NCBI GenBank assembly: GCA_017545185.1
Contig: JAFWQJ010000039.1
Coordinates: 58,205-122,204, forward strand
Length of the DNA stretch: 64,000 nucleotides
Origin: Oscillospiraceae bacterium
GTDB lineage: Bacteria; Bacillota; Clostridia; Oscillospirales; Ruminococcaceae
Direction: 5' to 3'
The position numbers and the translations under genes are program-made. This document shows positions 35,579 through 44,900 of the stretch, piece by piece. Position 1 is the stretch's first letter; each line of letters opens with the position of its first letter. The notes under the pieces were generated by a model. The model searched no databases. It saw only the letters and a list, made by a program, of their open reading frames with translations, and was not told where the DNA came from.

Positions 35579-36811
35579 TCATACCTTTTTGAACGCAACG
35601 CAGGCATTGTGTCCGCCGAAGCCCAGCGACATCGAGAGCGTCAGTGCCAGCGGCGTTTCCACGGCCTTGTTCGGCGTAATATCGAGATCGCATTCGGGGT
35701 CTGCTTCTTTATAATTGATCGTCGGCGGGATGATGCCCTCCTCCAGCGCCTTGATCGCCGCAATCGCTTCGATCGCACCTGCCGCGCCGAGCAGATGCCC
35801 GGTCATCGACTTCGTGGAGCTGACATGGATCTTATAGGCATCCGCGCCGAACGCGTTTTTGATCGCCTGTGTCTCGGTCTTGTCGTTGAGCGGCGTGCTG
35901 GTTCCGTGCGCATTCAGATAGATCTGCTCCGGCGGGAGCTGCACATCTGCCTCTGCAAGGCAGTCTGCGATCGCCTGACCGGAAGCCTTTGCCTCGCTGT
36001 CCGGCGCCGTGACATGGAACGCGTCACAGGTGCTGCCGTATCCGGCGACCTCTGCGTAGATCTTCGCGCCGCGTGCGAGTGCGTGCTCGTATTCCTCCAG
36101 CACGAGCGCACCTGCGCCCTCACCCATGACGAAGCCGTTTCTGCGCTTGTCAAACGGAATGGAAGCCGCATCCGGATCGGTGCTGTCGGTCAGTGCCTGG
36201 CAGTTGATGAAGCCCGCCATGGACAGCGGATGCAGTGCCGCATCGACGCCGCCCGCAATGACCGCATCGGCATAGCCGTGACGGATCGCGCGCATCGCCT
36301 CGCCGATCGAATTGGTGCCGGTCGCGCAGGCCGTCGTAATCTCGATGCACGGGCCCTTCGCGCCGAAATGGATCGCGATCATGCCCGCCGCCATATTGGA
36401 GATCATCTTCGTGATGAAGAACGGCGACACTCTGGCAGGGCCTCTGTTCAGGAAGGTATTGTGCTCATTGACGAAGGTCTCGAAGCCGCCGATGCCGCTG
36501 CCGTAATACACGCCGAAACGCTCCGGCGCGATCCTGTCTTTGATGCCGGAATCCGCGACCGCCTGCATCGCCGCAGCCAGCGCATACTGCTGATAGCGGT
36601 CGGTCTGGCGGACGTTCTTGGCATCCAGATACTGCTTCGGGTCAAAGTCCCTGACCTCTGCGCCGAGCTTTGCTTTCAGCTCCGATGTATCAAACCGCGT
36701 GATCGGCGCAATGCCGTTTCTGCCGCTTTTCAGGCCGTCCCAGAAGGATGCGGCATCATTGCCGAGCGGCGTCACCGCGCCGATACCGGTCACAACAACT
36801 CTCTTGCTCAT
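35579..36811 (-). CDS. fabF: Beta-ketoacyl-ACP synthase II
   Basis: FabF condenses malonyl-ACP with acyl-ACP. The 410-residue protein has the Cys-His-His triad: TTACATGTNSIGEAMRAI, NAHGTSTPLNDKTE and STKSMTGHLLGAAGAIE. MGEGAGALVLEEYEHA and the ending MSLGFGGHNACVAFKKV are standard. AAGGAG precedes the ATG. It is 94 bases from fabG, the widest gap between the fab genes. Confidence 0.97.
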   Translation of the reverse strand: MSKRVVVTGIGAVTPLGNDAASFWDGLKSGRNGIAPITRFDTSELKAKLGAEVRDFDPKQYLDAKNVRQTDRYQQYALAAAMQAVADSGIKDRIAPERFGVYYGSGIGGFETFVNEHNTFLNRGPARVSPFFITKMISNMAAGMIAIHFGAKGPCIEITTACATGTNSIGEAMRAIRHGYADAVIAGGVDAALHPLSMAGFINCQALTDSTDPDAASIPFDKRRNGFVMGEGAGALVLEEYEHALARGAKIYAEVAGYGSTCDAFHVTAPDSEAKASGQAIADCLAEADVQLPPEQIYLNAHGTSTPLNDKTETQAIKNAFGADAYKIHVSSTKSMTGHLLGAAGAIEAIAAIKALEEGIIPPTINYKEADPECDLDITPNKAVETPLALTLSMSLGFGGHNACVAFKKV

Positions 36812-36905
36812 AGTTTTACTCCTTGTGGAATCGCAGACGCAGCGAATGAATCGTGCTCAATCGGAATGCGTAATGCGTGTAATGGATGCGCCTGCAGCGC
36901 GCTGT

Positions 36906-37652
36906 TCAGGAAATTGCAAGTCCGCCGTCAACGCGGATGACCGTTCCGGTCACATAATCCGATTCGGGAGAGGCAAGGAATGCCGCGAGATTCGCAACAT
37001 CCTCCGGCGTACCGGCTCTGCCGAGCGGAATGGATTTCAGATAATCGGCTGTCGCTTCTTCGCTGATCGCATCGGTCATATCGGTCGCGATGAAGCCCGG
37101 CGCGATCGCATTGCAGGTCACGCCGCGGGAAGCGAGCTCTCTGGCCGTGACCTTGGTCAGCGCGACGACGCCCGCCTTGGAAGCGGCATAATTCGCCTGC
37201 CCTGCCGTACCGAGCTGGCCGGAGACGGACGACAGATTGATGATCTTGCCGTATTTCTGCTTCATGAACGGGCGGTAGCACGCCTGCGTCATGTTGAAGG
37301 TGCCTTTCAGGTTCGTATTGATGACGGCATCGAAATCCGATTCCTTCATGCCGAGGATCAGCGCATCGCGCGTGATGCCCGCATTGTTGACGAGGATCGT
37401 GAGATTGCCGAAATCCGCAAGCACCTGCTTCACGGTCACCTTGCACTGTTCCGCGTCGGAGACGTCGCAGGGATAGGTTTTGACGCGGACGCCGTACTGC
37501 TCGGTGAGCTCCTGCTCGAGTGCCGCGGTGCGTTCATCACACTTCCGTGCCGCGATCGCGATATCCGCGCCGAGAGACGCAAGCTTTCTGCAGACCGCCG
37601 CACCGATGCCGCGCGCACCGCCCGTAACGACCGCCGTCTTGCCGTTCAGCAT
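36906..37652 (-). CDS. fabG: 3-oxoacyl-ACP reductase FabG
   Basis: FabG reduces 3-oxoacyl-ACP with NADPH. It is a classical SDR of 248 residues: TGGARGIGAAVCRKLA, LVNNAGITRDALILGM, INLSSVSGQLG, YAASKAGVVALTK (YxxxK), and NAIAPGFIATDMTDA. It overlaps the fabD stop by seven bases. Confidence 0.97.
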   Translation of the reverse strand: MLNGKTAVVTGGARGIGAAVCRKLASLGADIAIAARKCDERTAALEQELTEQYGVRVKTYPCDVSDAEQCKVTVKQVLADFGNLTILVNNAGITRDALILGMKESDFDAVINTNLKGTFNMTQACYRPFMKQKYGKIINLSSVSGQLGTAGQANYAASKAGVVALTKVTARELASRGVTCNAIAPGFIATDMTDAISEEATADYLKSIPLGRAGTPEDVANLAAFLASPESDYVTGTVIRVDGGLAIS

Positions 37653-38569
37653 GATTCCTTCACCGCCTTTACGGCCGCTTCCAGCGTCTCCGCGCTGTCA
37701 ACATTGAGGATCTTTACATCCGCAGAGGTTTTCTTCACAAGGCCGCTGAGCGTCTTGCCCGCGCCGACCTCAATGAAGGTATCAAATCCCGCCGCGATCA
37801 TGTTCTCGATCGTGGTCTGCCACTGCACCGGACTGCGCATCTGCTGCTCCATGGTCTCCGCGATCTTCGCGGCATCGTAGGGCTCCGCGTTCAGGTTCGC
37901 ATAGACCGGAACCGCCGGTGCGGAGAAGCTGTAAGCTTTCAGTGCCGCGCCGAATTTCGCGGATGCTTCGTTCATAAACGGCGAATGGAACGCCGCGCTG
38001 ACTGCCAGCGGGATGCATCTGCCGCCCAGCTCCTTGATCTTCGCGGTGAAGTCCGGCATACTGCTTTTCAGGCCGGAAACGACCGTCTGGCCGGGGCAGT
38101 TGAAGTTGACGGCATAGAGCTGCTCAAATTCCGCGGCAGCATCCGCAACGGTCTTTGCGTCCAGCTTGACGACCGCGCACATGGCGGTCTCCGCCGCATC
38201 GGAAGCCTCCTGCATCAGCTGCCCGCGGGTGCTGACGATTCTGAAGCCGTCCGCATCGGAATAGGCACCTGCAAATGCCAGTGCCGCGATCTCGCCGAGC
38301 GAGAAGCCCGCCGCGGCATCCGCATGGATGCCGTTTTCCTCGAGCGCACGCGCCGCCGCCAGATCGACCAGATACAGGCAGGGCTGCGTATTCGCGGTCT
38401 GTTTCAGTTCCTCGTCCGTACCGGAGAAGGACTGCTGCATCGTGCCCGGGCGGATCGCCTCCGCCGTATCGTAAAGTGCCTTTGCAGCCGCGCTCGTCTC
38501 ATACAGCGTTTTGCCCATGCCGCTGTACTGTGCGCCCTGTCCGGCAAAAAGAAATGCGATCTTTCCCAT
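37646..38569 (-). CDS. fabD: Malonyl-CoA:ACP transacylase FabD
   Basis: FabD loads malonyl groups on acyl carrier protein. The 307-residue protein has FLFAGQGAQYSGMGKTLY, the nucleophile in AAGFSLGEIAALAFAGAYS (GFSLGE), and the catalytic His in VSAAFHSPFMNEA. PVQWQTTIENMIAAGFDTFIEVGAGKTLSGLVKK in outline is the typical ending. It lies 20 bases after fabK. Confidence 0.97.
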   Translation of the reverse strand: MGKIAFLFAGQGAQYSGMGKTLYETSAAAKALYDTAEAIRPGTMQQSFSGTDEELKQTANTQPCLYLVDLAAARALEENGIHADAAAGFSLGEIAALAFAGAYSDADGFRIVSTRGQLMQEASDAAETAMCAVVKLDAKTVADAAAEFEQLYAVNFNCPGQTVVSGLKSSMPDFTAKIKELGGRCIPLAVSAAFHSPFMNEASAKFGAALKAYSFSAPAVPVYANLNAEPYDAAKIAETMEQQMRSPVQWQTTIENMIAAGFDTFIEVGAGKTLSGLVKKTSADVKILNVDSAETLEAAVKAVKESC

Positions 38570-38589
38570 TGATTACTCCTGTTCGCTGC

Positions 38590-39516
38590 TTATCCGAGCA
38601 GTGCCTCTGCCTGTGCCATGATCTCTGCAATGATCTCTGCAGCGGGCTGCTCCTTGTTGACCAGTCCGGAGATCTGTCCCGCGAGGAAGCAGCCCTTCTT
38701 CGGGTCGCCGTCCACGACAGCCGCACGCAGCGTGCCGACTGCCATTGCCTCCAGTGCCTCGTCGGAGATATCCGTATATTCCGCCTTGGCATAGGCACGG
38801 GAGAATGCGGATTTCAGGCTCCGCACCGGATGACCGAGCCGTCTGCCGGTCACGACCGTTGACGTATCCTTCGCTTTCAGGATACGTTCCTTATATTCAT
38901 CTGCAATGCTGCATTCCTCTGCAGCAAGGAACCGCGTACCGATCTGCACGCCGCAGGCACCGAGCATCACCGCAGCGGCAAAGCCTCTGCCGTCCGCAAT
39001 GCCGCCCGCCGCAATGACCGGGATGCTGACCGCATCACAGACCTGCGGCACCAGTGCCATGGTCGTCATTTCACCGACATGGCCGCCCGATTCGGTGCCC
39101 TCTGCCACAACGGCATCCGCACCGGATTTTTCCATGAGCTGTGCCATGGCCGCCGTCGAGATCACCGGGATGACCCTGACGCCTGCCTCGCGCCACATCG
39201 GGATATAAGCTGCGGGACTGCCCGCGCCGGTCGTCACGACCGCGACCTTCTTTTCCGCGATCAGCTTTGCGATCGCGTCGATATTTTCACCGCGCAGCAT
39301 GATGTTTACGCCGAAAGGCTTATCCGTCAGCCGGCGGGCTTCGTCGATCTGATCTGCGATCTTCCGGATGTCTCCGCTCGCGGCGGAGATGATGCCGAGG
39401 CCGCCGCCGTTCGAGACGGCCGCTGCAAGGCGCGCATCGGAAATATGTGCCATGCCGCCCTGCATCAGCGGATAACGTGTCCCCAGCAGCTCGCAGAGAA
39501 TGTCCGTCTGCTTCAT
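38590..39516 (-). CDS. fabK: FMN-dependent enoyl-ACP reductase FabK
   Basis: FabK carries out the last reduction of the elongation cycle and replaces FabI in streptococci and many Clostridia. The 308-residue flavoprotein belongs to the nitronate monooxygenase-like group: RYPLMQGGMAHISDARLAAAVSNGGGLGIISAA in outline, VVTTGAGSPAAYIPMWREAGVRVIPVISTA in outline, EGTESGGHVGEMTTMALVPQV and ADGRGFAAAVMLGACGVQIGTRFLAAEEC in outline. Organisms depending on FabK are insensitive to FabI-directed triclosan, a known property of the family. Confidence 0.95.
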   Translation of the reverse strand: MKQTDILCELLGTRYPLMQGGMAHISDARLAAAVSNGGGLGIISAASGDIRKIADQIDEARRLTDKPFGVNIMLRGENIDAIAKLIAEKKVAVVTTGAGSPAAYIPMWREAGVRVIPVISTAAMAQLMEKSGADAVVAEGTESGGHVGEMTTMALVPQVCDAVSIPVIAAGGIADGRGFAAAVMLGACGVQIGTRFLAAEECSIADEYKERILKAKDTSTVVTGRRLGHPVRSLKSAFSRAYAKAEYTDISDEALEAMAVGTLRAAVVDGDPKKGCFLAGQISGLVNKEQPAAEIIAEIMAQAEALLG

Positions 39517-39519
39517 GGA

Positions 39520-39741
39520 TCAGCCCTGCTTGCTCTCGATATAGGCAGCGAGCTCGCTGACAGACTTGCCGGCCTCCTGCGGATTGATCTCGATGCCGAA
39601 CTCGTCCTCCATCTCCATCATGATCTCAACAGCCTCGAGGGAATCGACGCCGAGATCCTCAAAGGTGGTCTCCTCGGTAATCTCGGATGCATCCATCTCC
39701 AGGTGATTTGCAAGCACTTCAATGATCTTTTCGGTATTCAT
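39520..39741 (-). CDS. acpP: Acyl carrier protein
   Basis: A 73-residue acidic acyl carrier protein. The phosphopantetheine site is the Ser in FEDLGVDSLEAVEIMME. It carries the growing acyl chain between the Fab enzymes encoded on both sides. An AGGA-type site precedes the ATG. Three bases separate it from fabK. Confidence 0.96.
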   Translation of the reverse strand: MNTEKIIEVLANHLEMDASEITEETTFEDLGVDSLEAVEIMMEMEDEFGIEINPQEAGKSVSELAAYIESKQG

Positions 39742-39815
39742 AATAAGTTCCTCCGTTTTCGGTTAGAATGAAATATATAAAGCGGAGATCCCGCTCTATT
39801 GCGTAGGGTTCCGGC

Positions 39816-40769
39816 TCACCACCGGATCAGGGATGCGGCGCTGGAAAGTCCGCCGCCGAATGCGCACATCGCGATCAGATCGCCCTTTTTCAGCTTTCCG
39901 CTTCTCGCGAGCTCGTCAAAGGAGATCGGAACGCTCGCGGATGAGGTATTGCCGAAGCGGTCGAGATTCACGACGAACTTTTCGATCGGAATACCCAGCC
40001 GCCGTGCGGCAAGGTCGATGATGCGGAGATTGGCCTGGTGCGGCACGATATAATCAAACTGCTCCGGCGTGACACCCGCCTGCTCCGCGATCAGCTTCAG
40101 GTCGCTGACGATCTGCTTGACCGCGAATTTGAAGGTCTCCTGCCCGCTCATGCGGATCGCGATCGGCTGCTCCTCCTTCCCGTAGAACGGGGAATTGCCC
40201 TTGCCGAGCGGGATCGAAAGCACCGAATCGCTGCCCTGCGTATGCAGATGCGAGGCGAGATAATTCTCACCCGGCGAAATGACAAACGCGCCGGAGCCGT
40301 CACCGAAGATAACGCAGGTCGAGCGGTCTGTCCAGTCCACGATGCGGCTCAGACGCTCCGCACCGAGCACCAGCGCATAGCGGATGCCGCCTCTTGCGAC
40401 GAATGCCGCCGCGGTATCCAGCGCAAACAGGAAGCCGCTGCACGCGGAATTGACGTCAAATGCCGGGCAGGATGCGCCGATCTCCCGCTGCACCAGTGCC
40501 GCGACCGAGGGGCACACCGCATCGGCGGAAACCGTCGCACCGACGATCAGATCCAGCTGATCCGCCGTGATGCCTGCCGCTTCGAGCGCGCGCTGTGCAG
40601 CCTTCGCGCCCATTTCCGCAGCACTCTCATCGAAGGACACATGCCGTTCCTTCACGCCGACCCGCTGCGTGATCCACTCGTCCGAGGTATCGACCAAGCG
40701 TGACAGGTCGTCATTTGTCAGGATCCGTTCCGGCACATAGGCACCGGTGCCCAGAATCTGAATACTCAT
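39816..40769 (-). CDS. fabH: Beta-ketoacyl-ACP synthase III
   Basis: FabH starts fatty-acid synthesis by condensing acyl-CoA with malonyl-ACP. The 317-residue protein has Cys in AFDVNSACSGFLFALDTA, His in YIVPHQANLRIIDLAARRLG and Asn in RFGNTSSASVPISFDELA. The start follows GGAGATATTGAGGA. It is the first enzyme gene after the TetR regulator, 52 bases away, and I see no promoter in that gap, so both share one transcript. Confidence 0.97.
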   Translation of the reverse strand: MSIQILGTGAYVPERILTNDDLSRLVDTSDEWITQRVGVKERHVSFDESAAEMGAKAAQRALEAAGITADQLDLIVGATVSADAVCPSVAALVQREIGASCPAFDVNSACSGFLFALDTAAAFVARGGIRYALVLGAERLSRIVDWTDRSTCVIFGDGSGAFVISPGENYLASHLHTQGSDSVLSIPLGKGNSPFYGKEEQPIAIRMSGQETFKFAVKQIVSDLKLIAEQAGVTPEQFDYIVPHQANLRIIDLAARRLGIPIEKFVVNLDRFGNTSSASVPISFDELARSGKLKKGDLIAMCAFGGGLSSAASLIRW

Positions 40770-40821
40770 TCCTCAATATCTCCAATCGTCTTGTTCTCAT
40801 CCGTTCCGTGAACGGCGCACT

Positions 40822-41427
40822 TTATTTTACCACGCCGTTCAGCAGACATGCAAAGCCGAAGGTGAAATAGCGCACGGCCTCGTCCTTCGGGAGCTGTCTG
40901 GAAAGGGCATCTGCGTAGTATCCGCGGCAGAAGCACCAGATCGCATAGCAGAGCGCGTCGGTATCGACCTCTCTTGCAAAGCCCTGCTCCAGCGCGATCG
41001 CGTAATATTTTTTGACCTTATCCGCCCACCAGAGACGGTTGTTCTCCGTGAGGGAGTCATGCTCGAACACATAACATCGGAACTGCATCTTGACATCGTA
41101 GGTCTGCATCATCACCTTGACCGCGACATCCGTGCAGAACCGCAGAAAGCTGTCCTTATCGTGAAAATCCGGTTCGATGTTCTCATGCATCTGCACGACG
41201 GCATTGCGGTAGACGATCCGCAGAACCTCGTCAATATTGGAAAAGCGGTTATAAAACACGCGATTTGTCATGCCTAACTCGTTGATGACCTGCTTGGCTG
41301 TCACCTTATGCGCGCCCTCCTCGGCAGCCAGCCGCGCAACGATCTGCACGATCTGCTCCGAGAGCCCGTCCTGAATCTTGTCGGAACGCTTTTCGGCGTC
41401 CGCACTGTTTTTTACGGTCTCTGCCAT
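40822..41427 (-). CDS. TetR-family regulator heading the fatty-acid operon
   Basis: A TetR-type regulator of about 201 residues. The helix-turn-helix is GAHKVTAKQVINELGMTNRVFYNRFSNIDEVLRIVYRNA in outline. The ligand domain ends RYFTFGFACLLNGVV. I place the start at 41427 after AAGGAG, downstream of a consensus promoter; an upstream extension would include the promoter. As first gene of the fab/acc operon, with palindromic operators over its own promoter, it most likely senses an acyl-CoA or acyl-ACP signal and represses the operon. It stands where streptococci have the MarR-type FabT. Confidence 0.85.
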   Translation of the reverse strand: MAETVKNSADAEKRSDKIQDGLSEQIVQIVARLAAEEGAHKVTAKQVINELGMTNRVFYNRFSNIDEVLRIVYRNAVVQMHENIEPDFHDKDSFLRFCTDVAVKVMMQTYDVKMQFRCYVFEHDSLTENNRLWWADKVKKYYAIALEQGFAREVDTDALCYAIWCFCRGYYADALSRQLPKDEAVRYFTFGFACLLNGVVK

Positions 41428-41460
41428 CCTACCCGGACTCCTTCCTGCGGAATCTGTTTC

Positions 41461-41502
41461 AGCACATACTGTGCTCAGCACACCATGTGCTATTATAGCA
41501 CA
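41461..41502. promoter_or_regulatory. Triple palindromic operator at the TetR-fab promoter
   Basis: Three inverted repeats share AGCACA/TGTGCT half-sites: AGCACATACTGTGCT (41461-41475), AGCACACCATGTGCT (41477-41491) and TGTGCTATTATAGCACA (41486-41502). The third covers the -10 box and the others lie at and after the transcription start. Autorepression by the TetR product is the simplest reading. Confidence 0.75.
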
Positions 41503-41520
41503 GTTTCCTGTTTCTGTCAA
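41492..41520 (-). promoter_or_regulatory. Consensus SigA promoter of the TetR-fab-acc operon
   Basis: TTGACA (41520-41515), 17 bases, TATAAT (41497-41492) on the minus strand, a perfect consensus match. Transcription should start near 41485, about 58 bases before the TetR gene. Confidence 0.85.
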
Positions 41521-41604
41521 GCGGTTCGCAGGATTATTCATAAAACCGCAAGATTTCCGGCGTTCCGGCACGGCGGCAGCATTTCTTTTTAATAGTTCAA
41601 TGAC

Positions 41605-41633
41605 TTGACAGACATTCCCCTTCATGGTATCAT
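41605..41633 (+). promoter_or_regulatory. Plus-strand promoter before the lipoprotein relic
   Basis: TTGACA (41605-41610), 17 bases, TATCAT (41628-41633). It points at the lipoprotein relic and away from the fab operon. Confidence 0.55.
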
Positions 41634-41672
41634 AGGACAAAATTGCTGTCCGACAGCAGAAAGGCGCAATCC

Positions 41673-41780
41673 ACGCCTAAAAATCACCGTATATCCGCCG
41701 TACTCACCGCAGTTCTGACCTGCCTGCCGCTCCTGACCGGATGCGCAGGGACTGACGCGCAGCCCGGAACGCATAACAGC
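41673..41780 (+). pseudogene. Lipoprotein gene relic
   Basis: Reading from an ACG codon at 41673 gives PKNHRISAVLTAVLTCLPL then LTGCAG, a full lipoprotein signal peptide with a lipobox. AGAAAGG stands eight bases upstream, exactly where a start codon would be expected, but the codon is ACG instead of ATG. After about 36 codons the frame runs into a terminator hairpin (41781-41814) and repeat DNA. I read this as the 5' end of a lipoprotein gene that lost its start and its body. A TTG at 41643 could start the frame but has no binding site. Confidence 0.45.
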
Positions 41781-41814
41781 AAAAGGACGCCGACTGTTCT
41801 GTCAGCGTCCTTTT
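41781..41814. terminator. Terminator hairpin beside R3 repeat
   Basis: AAAAGGACGC and GCGTCCTTTT enclose a 14-base loop; A and T runs on the two sides allow action in both directions. A sister hairpin at 52454-52486 stands in the same place relative to an R3 repeat. Confidence 0.8.
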
Positions 41815-41831
41815 CCGTTTTCAGTTATGCC

Positions 41832-41957
41832 TGCGGGGGGCTTCAGCATTGGGAGAACTCAAGCCCAAGAAGCCGCTTTAGCGGCGTGAAGTTCAGACTG
41901 CCGGGAGAGCTTCGCTTACCGCCCCCGGAGGGAAATGCCCGCGGGGGGCTGCCCCGC
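41832..41957. repeat. R3 dispersed repeat behind the giant membrane protein gene
   Basis: GGGGGGCTTCAGCATTGGGA, AGAAGCCGCTTTAGCGGCGTG, TTCAGACTGCCGGGAGAGC, TTCGCTTACCGCCCCCGGAG and GGAAATGCCCGCGGGG are matched in the same order at 52512-52636. It abuts the minus-strand stop at 41958. Confidence 0.8.
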
Positions 41958-44900
41958 TTACCAAGTCCAGTCGTCCCAGAGACGGCCGGCTTTTGTTTTC
42001 AGGGAATCGCCCTTCTGCTTGAGCGTCTCGTTCGCCGCCGCGACCACGATCAGCAGCAGTCCGGCCAGCAGCAGATATACCCACCACTGTCTGCCCTGCG
42101 TCAGCTTCATGTGCATATAAATACCCGTCAGCACCAGCGAGATGCCGCCCAGCAGAAACCACTTCTTCTGCTTGACATAGAACGACGCGACAAACAGGAT
42201 CAGCGCGACCGCAAGCACCGTCAGCAGGTCGGCGGAGTTTTCGGAGACCGCCGCGCCAATGCCGAGCCGCAGCATGGAGTAGCAGCCGATCGCAAACAGG
42301 AACCCGCCGCCGGTCTCCCTGCCGTAAAGCTTCCGGATCACAATGCCGAAGCCGACAAGCGGGAGAATATGCAGCTTGCCCGCAAAATACGTATCCTCCA
42401 CATCCAGCACCGGCTGGATCCAGAACGCGATCATGCAGCAGGCTGCGGCTGCCGTCTTGAACAGGCGGTCTTTTTCCGCACCCGGGAAGCTTTTTCTCAG
42501 CTGCAGCAGATAGCCCGCGATCATCACCGGAACAAAGAAGATCATCCAGCGCTGCTGGTCGTGCGAATAGCTGATACCGCTCAGATCAAACAGCATCAGC
42601 AGCAGCCAGACCGGGATCACCCCGCCGAATACCGTCAGCGACCACGATTTGTGCTGCAGCTTCGGGTTATCCTGCGACTCCCGCAGCACGATGCCGAGAT
42701 ACGGGAACAGCACTGTCATGCCGAGCATCAGGATCAGCATGACCGCAAGCAGACTGTCTGCACCGGTATGCAGATGTACGCGCAGGGCTTCCAGCGCGAC
42801 GAGCAGCGCACAGGCACAGAGCAGCGGGGTGACCGTGCGGGAAGGCTTCGTCACGAACCACGCCATGATGCAGACCGCCAGCGTAAAGACAAAGCAGAAC
42901 GGCTCCCATTCGGTCTGCGACAGCACGATCAGTCCGCAGGAGAGCACCAGTGCGGAAAGCGGTGCCGCAATATCCATGACATTGACGACTGCGTCGCTGC
43001 CGACAAACAGCACCATGCGCTTCGAGACGGCCGCGGACAGCGCACTCAGCGCGATGATCCACGCAGCCGTGACCATGAGCACCGAGAACCGCATATCGCC
43101 GAAGAACATGCGCTCTTTGACGGCGAAGAAGGTCAGCTCCAGCGTCAGGAACAGTGCCGTCCCGAAGGACAGCGCGGAAAGCTTTTTGAAGCCGCGGTTC
43201 GCGAACAGCCGCCAGACGCCGGCCGCGATCACGGTGCAGAGCAGCAGCTCAGCCAGATACCATTTCTCACCCAGAAACGCGGGGCTGAACATGCCGAGCA
43301 GCAGTCCCGGAACGATCGCTGTTCCGAACACCGTGCGGCGGACGGTGTGGAACCGTACAGGCGTTGTGAAATAGGTCACAAAGCCGACTGCCGCAGCACT
43401 TGCCGTCATCAGAAGGATCGCGGGGCCGTCCTTCAGCAGCGGGATACTGAACATCACGCCGTACAGCGCAGGCAGCCACAGCCATGCGAAAACATACTGC
43501 ACGGGCTTTTCCGTATCATGCGCCAGCGCCAGCATCCACCAGAGCAGCGCGATCAGCAGCAAGATGCCCGCAACGAGCCATTGCACGGCGTACTTATCTT
43601 CATAATGTCCGAGTGCCGCGGCCGCAAAGCCGCAGCTCAGCAGCGTAAACAGCAGGTCGGAGAGATCCGTGCGATGCTTTTTCGTGAGAATAAACAGACC
43701 GAACAGCAGAAGCATCGCGCCGGAAACAATGAGTTCGCCGTAATGACTGCCGCCCGTCCAGAGCATTCTGACCAGATCAAGCACAGGCAGCACGCTCACG
43801 CACGCGATCAGGATACTGACCGGCAGCGCGGGCTTCTGCTTTGCGGCACAGAGCCATGTCAGCAGCAGGAGCACCGCCGCAGTCAGCAGCGTGATGACCG
43901 GCGCGGAAATGCCGGGATCAAGATCGGAAACCGCAGTCACATGCGGGAATACCGAAAGCGCCGTCACGCCGAACGCCGCGATCAGTCCGCCCTTCCGCAC
44001 CGTTTCCGGCAGGACGCGCAGCAGCAGCAGGATCAGAATAAGCACGGCGCAGATCATGCCGGCCGCCGACGCATACACATCCCCGTTTCTGCGGAGCAGA
44101 TCGCCGGTATCGGGATCAAACTGCATCAGCACACTGTCATACAGCGGGTACAGCAGCATGGCACAGCCGAGCAGCAGATAACCTGTCACAGGAACCATGG
44201 TCAGATCTTTCAGACGCTCCGTAAAGACCGGCGCGAGCAGTGCCGCGGCGATCAGGATAAACGCTGCCGCATAGAGCGCGGTCAGCCTGTGCCCCGCCTT
44301 GCCCGCATCAAAGCAGGCAAAGGTCAGGATGCCCGAGACCGCCGTGATCCCGGCCGCAAACGGCACCGGGATGCGGTTCATCGGTTCATGCAGACGGGCT
44401 GCGAGCTCCTCGCAGCGGAAGGCCAGCAGCGGCGCGGGGATCGCGGCCGCCAGACAGAACACGGCAATGCCGACCGCTTTTCTGCTGCCGTCCGGCAGGC
44501 TGATCGTTTTGAGCAGTCCGCCCGCCGCAAAATAATACGCAAGTGCGGCACCGGCTGCGGCGGCAATGCCCCAGCCGAGCTGTTTATAGTTTTTCGCGGC
44601 ATAAAGCGCGATCGGCGTGAATGCCGCAAAGGAAAGCGCGATCAGCCACGGATTGCCCGCGCCGGAAAGCTCCGAACCGAGCAGCTCAAAGCAGCCCGCC
44701 GCCCAGACCGAGATCGGCAGGAACACCGCGCCGAGCGTGAAGAACGCCATGGCAGTGCGTTCCAGACTCCACGCGCGCCTTGCCAGCGCGGATGCGCCGA
44801 AGAACAGGCCGCTGCCCGCAGCAAGCGTCAGGAGCTTGCCGAACGAGCCCATGGTATCCCATGCCGAGCGCACGAAGATCAGTCCTGCAATAATGATCAG

